A stretch of 64,000 nt of DNA from Prevotella sp. HUN102 (GTDB taxonomy: Bacteria > Bacteroidota > Bacteroidia > Bacteroidales > Bacteroidaceae). The position numbers and the translations under genes are program-made. Below the pieces are notes generated by a model. That model was given only the letters and a program-made list of their open reading frames with translations. It was not told the DNA's origin and did no database searches. This document shows positions 53,082-60,703 of this stretch, in pieces. The stretch lies in assembly GCF_000688375.1 (NCBI RefSeq), contig NZ_JIAF01000004.1, positions 2,264,890 to 2,328,889 of the forward strand, read 5' to 3'. How positions within the stretch are numbered: position 1 is the stretch's first letter; each line of letters begins with the position of its first letter.

Positions 53082-53101
53082 AAGCGTGAATATAACTAAC
53101 G
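53082..53101 (+). promoter_or_regulatory. Phage 20-bp motif, copy B
   Basis: AAGCGTGAATATAACTAACG, 57 bp before the DGR target gene. A TATTTTTG (-7-like) follows at 53109-53116 without a matching -33 TTTG. The target gene and DGR may thus have their own regulation. Confidence 0.5.
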
Positions 53102-53158
53102 CTTTTCGTATTTTTGAAGCGTAGAAGAATAAACAAATAATAATTAAACAATAGCCAA

Positions 53159-54586
53159 ATGGGATTACTTATTGGTGTTGGGAACACAGTACCCAAATTT
53201 CCATACCAAGAGTTATGGTATGGCATTCGCATTAACCTCAAAAATGGAGGGCATAATGTAGCAGATGGTAAGGTTGAGCGTGTGGGGAACTTAGACCTAC
53301 ATCGCTCATTGCCTATACAGAAACGTATTAGGCGTTATGTAGCACATGAAGATGGAACGGTTAATTATTGGCTGGGGGCTAACGATAGCACCTTAAAAGA
53401 GGGAGGAGGAGCTGCAAAACTTAATGCTGTTGATGGTATTGTGCAACTCTACAAGCCCGATTATTACCGTAAGTTTGAGTTCGATGGGGATTACCTCCTT
53501 GTAGCCATTAGTGAGGTTGCATTGCCTGGATTTACACGTATGAAAGAGAAATCTCGTAGTCCGTGGCTGGCAACATTCAACCGCACAAACAATAAGCCCA
53601 CCTGTGCATCTTTCCTACAATGGGAAAGCAACGGCTCTGTAAAGCGTGTTGCTGAAACAGGGCTGCTTGACCTACTCCCAAATGCAGCAGATTACAGAGG
53701 CGGTACTAATGTTACTGGCAACGATGGAAAGCCAACAAGCGTGCTGGGTATGCCTGCAACAAGCACCAACAAGGCTACTATACGGACACGGTGCAAGAGT
53801 TTGGGCGACAACTGGCATTGTGGAGGTTGGCGTTTTCGTGAAGAAATGAGCTGGTTAATGGCTATTGAATTTGGAGAACTTGATAGCCAAGCTCCTTACA
53901 ATGCTCAAAAAACAGAAGATGGGTTTGCGCAAGGAGGATTGGGCAACGGCTCTTATGTAGGTGGAGAATGGGGAGGTTTTAATGGCTGGCAGCCATTTAT
54001 TCCTGCTGGTATCACTGCCAAGCTGGGTAACAATACTGGAGTTGTTGATTACCTAATTAAAGAGTGGAAGAGCGGAGTAGATAAAACCATTAAAGTAGCC
54101 AGTTACAGAGGCTGGGAGCAACCGCAACAATACCTGTGGGAGCATAACGATGATGTGCTGGTATTCTATACACCTTTTGCAGATGGTGGAGCTTGTAAGT
54201 TGTATTTATGTAGTGACCCTGCAAAGTTTACCACTCCAAGCGACCACGCAGGGGAAAATGTAGATGGTTATCAAGAATTAGGATTGCTACCTACTGGTAG
54301 TAACTACATTTCTGAAATGGGAGTTGCCAATGGCTACTCTTTCCCAAGTAGCGTAACAGGTGGAGCTGCTAATAAGAATTATTGCGACTATTTTTGGAGG
54401 CAGACAGTAAATGCCACAAACAATGCTGATGGCTGGTATCAACTCCTCTCCTCTGCTGGTGCGTACTATTCGGAGCATGCGGGTGTTCGCTGTGCGTATG
54501 CGCTTCATCGAGGTGCGGATACGGGTGCGGTTGCGACGTGGGGTTTCCCCTTGTGCCTTGAATTTCCGAGTTCCGATGGCATTTAG
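53159..54586 (+). CDS. DGR-diversified tail adhesin (variable protein 1)
   Basis: 475 residues. The bulk (about 1-380) is beta-rich and Gly/Trp-rich. The C-terminal domain (about 390-475), with SEMGVANGYSFPSS, FWRQTV and DGWYQLLSS, resembles the C-type-lectin-like ligand-binding domain of DGR target proteins. Residues 428-467 are variable repeat VR1. The varied positions are G, Y, Y, H, Y, L, H, D, G and V in place of template Asn. Being the last tail gene before the DGR, it is probably the receptor-binding protein whose binding surface the DGR changes. Confidence 0.85.
   Translation: MGLLIGVGNTVPKFPYQELWYGIRINLKNGGHNVADGKVERVGNLDLHRSLPIQKRIRRYVAHEDGTVNYWLGANDSTLKEGGGAAKLNAVDGIVQLYKPDYYRKFEFDGDYLLVAISEVALPGFTRMKEKSRSPWLATFNRTNNKPTCASFLQWESNGSVKRVAETGLLDLLPNAADYRGGTNVTGNDGKPTSVLGMPATSTNKATIRTRCKSLGDNWHCGGWRFREEMSWLMAIEFGELDSQAPYNAQKTEDGFAQGGLGNGSYVGGEWGGFNGWQPFIPAGITAKLGNNTGVVDYLIKEWKSGVDKTIKVASYRGWEQPQQYLWEHNDDVLVFYTPFADGGACKLYLCSDPAKFTTPSDHAGENVDGYQELGLLPTGSNYISEMGVANGYSFPSSVTGGAANKNYCDYFWRQTVNATNNADGWYQLLSSAGAYYSEHAGVRCAYALHRGADTGAVATWGFPLCLEFPSSDGI
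54441..54557 (+). repeat. DGR variable repeat 1 (VR1)
   Basis: 117 bp in the adhesin gene. It differs from TR at 14 adenines in the ten AAY codons; other bases match except for a 6-bp in-frame insertion (GCGACG) before the final TGG. Ends CCTTGTGCC where TR has CCTTATACC, as VR2 does. Confidence 0.95.
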
Positions 54587-54631
54587 TTTTGTTTGAGTAA
54601 AATATTGCTCTGTGTGAGTTCATAATAATAC

Positions 54632-54809
54632 GGTTACGGTGGTTCGGGAACTCCTCTCCTCTGCTAATGCGAACAATTCGGAGAATGCGGGTGTTCGCTG
54701 TGCGAATGCGAATAATCGAGGTGCGAATACGAATGCGAATTGGGGTTTCCCCTTATACCATAATTACGGTTTTCCCTTTTAAGGAGAATCTTTGCAACCA
54801 CCGTAAACC
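54632..54809 (+). ncRNA. Probable DGR template RNA region, TR enclosed by a stem
   Basis: GGTTACGGTGGTT (54632-54644) can pair with AACCACCGTAAACC (54796-54809) with a one-base bulge, enclosing the whole TR. A further small hairpin, AGCACC/GGTGCT, lies at about 54822-54841. DGR reverse transcriptases need structured RNA around TR, so this is likely the template RNA; its exact ends are not visible. Confidence 0.6.
54649..54759 (+). repeat. DGR template repeat (TR)
   Basis: 111 bp between the adhesin and reverse transcriptase genes. It contains ten AAY codons in the frame corresponding to the targets. Adenines in TR are replaced by other bases in VR1 (54441-54557) and VR2 (15989-16099), the mark of adenine-specific mutagenic retrohoming. 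The three isolated adenines in GAG, CGA and ACG codons are unchanged in both VRs. Confidence 0.95.
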
Positions 54810-54880
54810 TTGCCTCACAAAAGCACCTTATACAAGGGTGCTGGCAAAAGAATATGGTTAAAATAAAGTGCTGGTAGATT

Positions 54881-56011
54881 GTGGTTTACCACAAGTGCGA
54901 AAGCTCTTATAAAACAATGGCACATAAGATATATGCAAATAGTGAGAATGGGTATTGGAGGGTATGCAACCCTCTAAACGTGCTAAGAGCTACGAATAAT
55001 ACCATACGTGGCAAAATGAATAGACACGATGTAAAAAGATTACTAAAACGTGGCTATTGTGATGCTATAAAAAATGTATGGGAGATGCTGGAATATCAAA
55101 CATTCAAGCCATCAAAATACACAGAGAAAACTATTTTTGATGTGAAGCAACGCAACCTCAAAATAGCACCGCTATACCCCGATAGAATAGTACACCACTG
55201 CTTGATAGATGTTATTGAGGAAGATTTGCGCAAGATTTTTATTGCCAATACCTATGCTTGCATTAAAGGGCGTGGAATACATAAGTGCCTAACCGATTTG
55301 AACCGTGCGTTACAAAAAGATAAAGCAGGTACAAAGTATTGCCTAAAAATAGATGTAAGGCATTATTACGATAGCATTGTACATAGCATACTCAAAGATA
55401 TAATAGCAAAAAGCTATGGGGATAAAAAGCTGCTTTGGCTTATGCACCTTATAATAGATAGTACAGAGGGCGATATTGGTTTACCAATAGGCTTTTTAAC
55501 AAGCCAGCATTTTGCAAATTGGTATTTAAGCCCATTTGACCATTGGGTTAAAGAGGTGTTGCGTGTAAGGTATTATTACAGGTATATGGACGATATTGTA
55601 ATACTCGCTAATAGTAAAGCAAAACTGCACTATATACTTGAACAAGTAAGAGAGTACTTGCAAACAAAGCTAAGGCTAACTATAAAAGCAAACTGGCAAA
55701 TATTCCCAGTAGATGCACGCAGTATAGACTTTGTAGGTTACAAAAGCAACCATTACAATATATTGGCACGAAAAAGCATTTTGTACACCTATTGGAGAAA
55801 GTTGAAAAGGCTGCAAAATAGTTATGGAGCGATGACAGAAAGCGAGTTGCGACATAAGCTATCTGCACACTTTGGCTGGCTGCAACATTGCTCAAACAAG
55901 CATTATAAAGAGATAATAAGTTTAACATTAAAACAGATAAGAATAAAACAAATGGAAGAAAAAAGATTGAGTACAGGCTTGCATAGCGATAGCGTGCAGC
56001 CCACGTTTTGA
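54881..56011 (+). CDS. DGR-type reverse transcriptase
   Basis: 376 residues; an internal ATG at 54917 (MAHKIYANSENG) is an alternative start. Catalytic aspartates are D158 in KIDVRHYYD and D237-D238 in YMDD (235-238). The motif PIGFLTSQ (202-209) is the DGR-type form, unlike the group II intron QGxxxSP form. No maturase or endonuclease domain. It should copy the TR RNA with errors at adenines into cDNA that replaces the VRs. No Avd-like helper gene was recognised beside it. Confidence 0.93.
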   Translation: MVYHKCESSYKTMAHKIYANSENGYWRVCNPLNVLRATNNTIRGKMNRHDVKRLLKRGYCDAIKNVWEMLEYQTFKPSKYTEKTIFDVKQRNLKIAPLYPDRIVHHCLIDVIEEDLRKIFIANTYACIKGRGIHKCLTDLNRALQKDKAGTKYCLKIDVRHYYDSIVHSILKDIIAKSYGDKKLLWLMHLIIDSTEGDIGLPIGFLTSQHFANWYLSPFDHWVKEVLRVRYYYRYMDDIVILANSKAKLHYILEQVREYLQTKLRLTIKANWQIFPVDARSIDFVGYKSNHYNILARKSILYTYWRKLKRLQNSYGAMTESELRHKLSAHFGWLQHCSNKHYKEIISLTLKQIRIKQMEEKRLSTGLHSDSVQPTF

Positions 56012-56012
56012 T

Positions 56013-56345
56013 GTGATTGATAGAGCGAAAGGTACAACGCTGTACAATTTCAACCAGCACTACGAGCAAGTAGATGATGAGCAAGGTAAAAAGCACAAGG
56101 TTAATGTGTATGATAGCCTTTTGTGTTATTACCCTGTTACTGCCAATACTGTATTGGAAACTCTCATTATGGCTAAGTATAGCGATAACCTTGAGAAGAA
56201 ACTGCTCAACGATTATAACGCAGCAGTAGCAGGTATTGAGGACGAAAGCAAGAAGCAGCCGTACCTTGATTTCCTTGCAGAGCGTAAGGCTTTGCGTGCT
56301 ATGGTTGATGCAGATTGTGCAACTAATAACATTCCTATGGAGTAA
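56013..56345 (+). CDS. Unknown phage protein after the reverse transcriptase
   Basis: 110 residues from a GTG at 56013, directly after the RT stop. It is helical and acidic at the end. It does not show the four-helix, basic character of Avd proteins, and its N-terminus resembles structural or lysis-adjacent phage proteins. No function assigned. Confidence 0.5.
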   Translation: MIDRAKGTTLYNFNQHYEQVDDEQGKKHKVNVYDSLLCYYPVTANTVLETLIMAKYSDNLEKKLLNDYNAAVAGIEDESKKQPYLDFLAERKALRAMVDADCATNNIPME

Positions 56346-56348
56346 GAT

Positions 56349-56762
56349 ATGACAGAGGAAACTTACGATTTTGCAGACCTCCCACTGCAAGGGGACGGAG
56401 CAAACCCACAAAAGCCAAGTGGAGATTACCCCAGTATAGACACTGTAATAAATAAGCCTATTTGGTGTACAGGTTTTACAGAAGATGTTGATACTGAAAA
56501 TGGCAAACGCACTCTTATACGATTTAAGTGGGATTTGGGAGAGGCTGAAACGGCTTTTTGGACGAGCAGCAAGAAACTGCTTGCCATTGTAAAACACCCA
56601 AATATCCGTTTTCCTTTCCATACCATTATTAAGGTAGTACTCATTAGAGAAATGGCTGGCTTTGAGTTTCGCAGCGCAAAAGAAGCCATATCGCAAGATG
56701 ATATAGATGCGTACAACCTCTATTTAATGAAGAAACGTAGTTATATGAAGCAAAGGAGATAA
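56349..56762 (+). CDS. Unknown phage protein
   Basis: 137 residues. A Pro-rich acidic N-terminus is followed by a beta-rich region (KRTLIRFKWDLGEAETAFWTS) and a basic C-terminus (MKKRSYMKQRR). Not recognised. Confidence 0.5.
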   Translation: MTEETYDFADLPLQGDGANPQKPSGDYPSIDTVINKPIWCTGFTEDVDTENGKRTLIRFKWDLGEAETAFWTSSKKLLAIVKHPNIRFPFHTIIKVVLIREMAGFEFRSAKEAISQDDIDAYNLYLMKKRSYMKQRR

Positions 56763-56765
56763 AGT

Positions 56766-57284
56766 ATGAATTCAATCCTTAATTATGAGCAGTTACGCCT
56801 TATAGTCGTTACTGTAATTAGCACCCTATTAGGTATGATTACGCCTACTAATGGGTTTGTTTTAGCTCTCATTATTATGAGTAGCTGGAATATATGGTGT
56901 GGTATGCGTGCAGATGGTGTGGTTATACACACCTGCAAGAATTTTAATAAAAAGAAATTCAGAGGAGCATTAAAAGAATTGTTGCTTTACATTGCTATTA
57001 TTTACCTCATACATTCTGTAATGGTTATGTGTGGAGATAAGGCAATAGCCTTGTATGCTGTAAAGAGCATAACTTATGTATTTGCATACGTTTACCTACA
57101 ACACTCATTTCGCAATTTAACTATTGCATACCCTAACAACCTTGCAATATGGGTTATTTACCTTGTTATACGTTTGGAATTTAAGCGAGCAATGCCCAGC
57201 CATATTAAACCTATTATTGAGCAATACGAGCAAAAGAAAGCAAAACAAAAAGAAGAGGAGGCAAAAAATGAAAGTAATAATTGA
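56766..57284 (+). CDS. Phage holin-like protein
   Basis: 172 residues with three to four hydrophobic segments (about 10-45, 70-92, 98-118 and 125-140) and a very basic/acidic charged tail. The layout and position before the amidase fit the phage_holin_4-like family. It would permeabilise the inner membrane for the endolysin. Confidence 0.7.
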   Translation: MNSILNYEQLRLIVVTVISTLLGMITPTNGFVLALIIMSSWNIWCGMRADGVVIHTCKNFNKKKFRGALKELLLYIAIIYLIHSVMVMCGDKAIALYAVKSITYVFAYVYLQHSFRNLTIAYPNNLAIWVIYLVIRLEFKRAMPSHIKPIIEQYEQKKAKQKEEEAKNESNN

Positions 57285-57867
57285 TAATGGACACGGCAAG
57301 GACACACTGGGCAAACGTAGCCCAGTGTGGGCTGATGGCTCACAGTTATTCGAGTGGAGGTATGCACGAGAAATAGCCGTAATACTGGAGCAAGAACTTG
57401 TAGGGCGAGGCATTGATGCAGTACGCATTGTACCCGAAGATACAGATATATCGTTACGAGAACGATGTAATAGGGTGAACAAGCTATGCGCAAAAGTAGG
57501 AGCTAAAAACTGCCTGCTTGTAAGCATACATTGTAATGCTGCTGGAAATGCAGGGAAGCCTATGCAAGCAAGAGGCTGGAGTGTGTTTGTAGGGCTTAAC
57601 GCCTCACAAAATAGCAAATCATTAGCAACCCTTTTCAGCGCAAGTGCAGAGGCGCAAGGCTTAAAGGTGCGTGTTAGCTCTCCAAACCAAAGATACTGGG
57701 TGCAAAACCTTGCTATGTGTAGAGATACCAAATGCCCAGCAGTGCTAACTGAAAACTTATTTATGGACAACGAACAGGATTGCAAACTGCTACTCTCTAA
57801 TGAGGGGAAACAGAAAATCGTTGAAACGCACGTGCAGGCAATCCTTGATTACATTAGTATGATATGA
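57268..57867 (+). CDS. N-acetylmuramoyl-L-alanine amidase (endolysin)
   Basis: 199 residues from ATG at 57268. Amidase_3 motifs: IDNGHGKDT (zinc His), SIHCNAAG (zinc His), catalytic Glu in LTENLFMDN. No signal peptide or binding domain. It cleaves the amide bond between MurNAc and the peptide of peptidoglycan. Overlaps the holin gene by 17 bp. Confidence 0.87.
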   Translation: MKVIIDNGHGKDTLGKRSPVWADGSQLFEWRYAREIAVILEQELVGRGIDAVRIVPEDTDISLRERCNRVNKLCAKVGAKNCLLVSIHCNAAGNAGKPMQARGWSVFVGLNASQNSKSLATLFSASAEAQGLKVRVSSPNQRYWVQNLAMCRDTKCPAVLTENLFMDNEQDCKLLLSNEGKQKIVETHVQAILDYISMI

Positions 57868-58466
57868 AAAGGTATTTAATTGTATTATTGCTTGCTGCTG
57901 TTGCGTTGGCATTTGGAGCTATACAAAGGTGTAGCAAGCTGAAAGAGGAGAACAAAAGGTTGGCAAATAACCAAACCGCTCTTATGCAAGAGGTTAAATT
58001 GTACAAAACCCAAGATGGTAAAAATGCTGCAAAGGTTGTTGAGCTATCTCTGAAAGGGAAAGAGTTTAAGCAACTCAATAGCTACCTTAAAGAGGAGGTA
58101 GAGAGGCTGGGGCTAAAAATTAAAAACCTCAAATCAGCTACCAGCACCATAACGCTTACCAGTTTGAAGATTGATACTGTTATAAAAGACAGTATTGTAT
58201 TTTTACCAGCCAAAGGCATAACAGATACACTCAAATGTTTCAGCTACAACGATAGCTGGATAAATGCCAGTGGGTGTATAGGTGCTGATAATAGGTTTCA
58301 AGGTACATTTGAGAGCAACGACACTATTTCTATTATTGCTCACAGAGTACCTAAACGCTTCTTATTCTTCCGCTGGGGTTGCAAAGCGATAGAAGTTGAG
58401 GTTGTAAGCCATAACCCACACACAAAAATAAATTACGCAAAGATGATAGAGTTTCAAAGAAAATAG
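57864..58466 (+). CDS. Spanin-like membrane protein
   Basis: 200 residues. One N-terminal transmembrane segment (about 4-20), a coiled coil (about 24-95) and a small beta-rich end. It overlaps the amidase gene by 4 bp. An inner-membrane, periplasm-spanning Rz-type role in lysis is likely; it also resembles DUF6549-type proteins. Confidence 0.65.
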   Translation: MKRYLIVLLLAAVALAFGAIQRCSKLKEENKRLANNQTALMQEVKLYKTQDGKNAAKVVELSLKGKEFKQLNSYLKEEVERLGLKIKNLKSATSTITLTSLKIDTVIKDSIVFLPAKGITDTLKCFSYNDSWINASGCIGADNRFQGTFESNDTISIIAHRVPKRFLFFRWGCKAIEVEVVSHNPHTKINYAKMIEFQRK

Positions 58467-58524
58467 CTATTTTTGCAGCACATAACCACCGAGCTTTACA
58501 CGCATTTTTTTGCAGTTGTGGCTC

Positions 58525-58538
58525 AAATGTGGTTCAAA
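58525..58538 (+). repeat. 14-bp direct repeat, possible integrase arm site (right)
   Basis: AAATGTGGTTCAAA, the same as at 8046-8059, 64 bp before the right attachment core. Confidence 0.55.
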
Positions 58539-58601
58539 ATAGAATTACAAGTGCTTCCAATGGACTGACCCACAGCACAATAATAAGAATTGGCTATTAG
58601 C

Positions 58602-58608
58602 TTCCGGT
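58602..58608 (+). other. attR core
   Basis: TTCCGGT, identical to 7801-7807, followed by the 3' anticodon stem TCTGA of the host tRNA. The 5' flank is phage DNA without a tRNA-like stem. Confidence 0.85.
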
Positions 58609-58646
58609 TCTGAAGGTCTTGGGTTTGAATCCCAACGGAGTCACCA
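58602..58646 (+). pseudogene. 3' half of host tRNA-Arg(CCG)
   Basis: Anticodon loop TTCCGGT, stem TCTGA, variable AGGTC, T stem TTGGG/CCCAA with loop TTTGAAT, acceptor CGGAGTC and encoded ACCA. It completes the 5' half at 7769-7807. Confidence 0.9.
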
Positions 58647-58652
58647 ACAGTA

Positions 58653-58687
58653 AAAAGAGAGTGTACGAATGGCGTTCACTCTCTTTT
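58653..58687 (+). terminator. Host tRNA terminator
   Basis: AAAAGAGAGTG (58653-58663) and CACTCTCTTTT (58677-58687) with further T residues. It was the terminator of the intact tRNA gene and may also serve the phage lysis operon. Confidence 0.75.
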
Positions 58688-58722
58688 CTTTTTCAGTCTT
58701 ACACCTATCTTATAAGCATACT

Positions 58723-59157
58723 TTACAGCAAGCCACGCACAATCGCTGCAAGGCTCTTGCCGTCTGCCATAGGCAACTGTGCCTTCACAGCCTTGATGAT
58801 AATGCCCATATTCGCGCCCGGATTGGCTGCAATCGCTTCCTTTGCACACGCAGTAACTTCCTCTTCAGTAGGAACGGCAGGGAGATACAGGCTGATAATG
58901 TCAAGTTCCTTTTTCTCATTTTCAGCCAATTCCCCACGCCCGGCTTTCTCATACTGGTCGATGGCATCCTTGCGCTGCGCCACCATTTTCTTGAGAATGG
59001 AAAATTCCGTCTCCTCATCCATCTCCTTGCCTGCGCCCTCCTTGGAAGTCTTGAACTTCAGGAACTCTGTCTTTATCAGACGGAGCACGTCGCGTTTCTC
59101 TGTTTTCTTAGCCACCATCGCATCGCGAATCAGCTCATCAATATTGCCGTTAATCAT
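58723..59157 (-). CDS. GatB/YqeY-like protein
   Basis: 144 residues from ATG at 59157 (MINGNIDELIRDAM). It has the YqeY signatures TEKRDVLRLIKTEF and NPGANMGIIIKAVK. The family shares the tail domain of the GatB amidotransferase; its role is not settled. Confidence 0.87.
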   Translation of the reverse strand: MINGNIDELIRDAMVAKKTEKRDVLRLIKTEFLKFKTSKEGAGKEMDEETEFSILKKMVAQRKDAIDQYEKAGRGELAENEKKELDIISLYLPAVPTEEEVTACAKEAIAANPGANMGIIIKAVKAQLPMADGKSLAAIVRGLL

Positions 59158-59616
59158 CTTAATATATATTTTAGTTTGTCTTAAAACACATTTGTAGGTC
59201 TGCCCTCTCTGCAAAAGTAGCAAAATTTTGCTTAGTTTCATTCCGATATTCAATGTTTTTTCTGCAAAAGCGCAAATATCGCTCCAAGTTCAAGCTGATT
59301 CCGAACCCAGAGACATCAGTTTTCCCATCCGTAAGTCCTCAAGTGATTCATCTTTATACATCTAAAATATACGACCCGTAAGTATCTGAAAATCAATTAT
59401 CTTTTTCCTCATTTCCATTCTTGCGAAGATTGCGTCCCATTCTTCGCAAAAACGCAATGCAATCTTGCGAAGAATGGAATGCAATCTTCGGTCATTTGCA
59501 AAGCGTGTATATTATCTCCGTAAAATAAGAGATATTCTGCTGAATCAATGATGAAATTTCTTTGGAGATTCAAGCAGGCAGTATTAAGAGAGCAAAAAGG
59601 TGTAGAGTCAACCAGC
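59158..59616. repeat. Gene-free stretch with inverted repeats
   Basis: No gene is supported. It contains several copies of a TTCTTGCGAAGATTGC-like segment in both orientations (about 59418-59500), able to fold into a long imperfect hairpin. A short AAGCGTGTATAT at about 59500-59511 resembles the start of the phage motif but diverges afterwards. Confidence 0.4.
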
Positions 59617-59626
59617 AAGTGCAAAA

Positions 59627-60563
59627 TTACAACACATGTTTGAAGAACTCGCACTTTGGTGTGGAAAAGTTTAATTTTTCCCTTGGTCTTTCATTCAATT
59701 TCTTCTGTATGGCCATAATCCTCTTGTCCGTATAGTTCTCAAAGGAATCCTTTTTAGGTATATATTGTCTGATTAACTTGTTTGTATTCTCAATGGCTCC
59801 CTTTTGCCATGGACAATATGGATCTGCAAAGTACACAGGCACGCCCAACCATTTCGTGATATCCTTATGTGCGGCAAACTCAGGTCCGTTGTCAGTGGTA
59901 ATGGTCTTCAGTCTGTCCTTGTATGGCAGCAGCAGTCTCCTGACTGCTTTTGCCAGAGGCTTCGACTGCTTCCCAAATGGCAGTTTCCGCATAAGCAACA
60001 TATTGGTGGATTTCTCCACCAGTGTGAGTATGGCCCTTTGGGCAGGGTCGACGATCAGGTCCATCTCAAAGTCTCCAAATCTCTTCCCGTCCACTTCCTT
60101 GCTTCTCTCATGGATGCTCACCCTGTCCTTGACAGGAAGATGCCCACCCTTGGGTGATGCCTGTATTTCATCTGATGTCTTGTGTGCCGGCAAGTTTCCC
60201 TGTCGGGTCATCGTGGATGATGTTGTAGATGGACTGATGGGACACCCTTATCCCCTCATTCACACGCAGATACCCCGATATTTGTCTTGGAGACCATTGG
60301 TCATTAACGATATATTCCTTGATTCTCCAGACCAATTCGTCGGAGAGCCTGGAGTTGCTCACCGTTCGCCTCCTGCGCTCCATGGCCATGTCGTGCGCCT
60401 TCGTCCAGATATACTTTCCCGAGGGCGTGCTGTTGCGTTTGATTTCACGTGAGAGTGTTGCCTGACTGATGCCGACGATGGCGGCAATATCTTTTCTTGC
60501 GGTTTTCTTTTGAAGTAAGGCGAAAATTTGCGACCTTTGCTCCGAGATTAATTGATGGTACAT
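59627..60563 (-). pseudogene. IS30-type transposase, frameshifted
   Basis: The N-terminal part (60168-60563, from ATG MYHQLISEQRSQIF) holds the helix-turn-helix (ARKDIAAIVGISQATLSREI). The C-terminal part (59627-60211) is the DDE domain: FEMDLIVD, TITTDNGPEF and WQKGAIENTNKLIRQYIPKK. Between them, about 60150-60190, the expected HTRHQMKYRHHP sits in a third frame, so at least two indels occurred. It is probably inactive as given, unless these are sequence errors. Confidence 0.8.
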
Positions 60564-60639
60564 AAACAATACAAAGTTAGTTAATCTTGGGGAGACTTCG
60601 GTCTCCTTTTTTAATTTGTATTGCCGGTTGTTGCTTTTT

Positions 60640-60703
60640 CCTCGCCGAGAGATGCACACAACCTCTCGCTACGCTTCGAGAACGTCTGCATCTCTCGGCG
60701 AGG
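60640..60703. repeat. Perfect 17-bp inverted repeat in the IS30 upstream end
   Basis: CCTCGCCGAGAGATGCA (60640-60656) pairs with TGCATCTCTCGGCGAGG (60687-60703), with a smaller TCTCG/CGAGA hairpin inside. It lies between the IS end and the transposase start. It may block read-through transcription into the transposase gene. Confidence 0.6.

Larger units (their letters stand above)
7801..58608. mobile_element. Complete-looking siphovirus-like prophage with a DGR
   Basis: The element is bounded by 7-bp direct repeats TTCCGGT and spans about 50.8 kb. It holds integrase, lysogeny switch, recombination, replication, head, tail, adhesin/DGR and lysis modules in canonical order. Its genes use shorter intergenic gaps, frequent ATGA overlaps and more A+T than the flanks. 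No terminase gene was recognised, so its ability to package is uncertain. Confidence 0.93.

Noticed and set aside
54667..54861. Open frame of 64 codons through TR
   Set aside because: TR regions are non-coding templates; the frame is a by-product of homology to the coding VRs.
55680..56696. 338-codon minus-strand frame across the RT end and two following genes
   Set aside because: Antisense to the RT C-terminus and two coupled genes, with a hydrophobic, unstructured-looking composition; no promoter seen.
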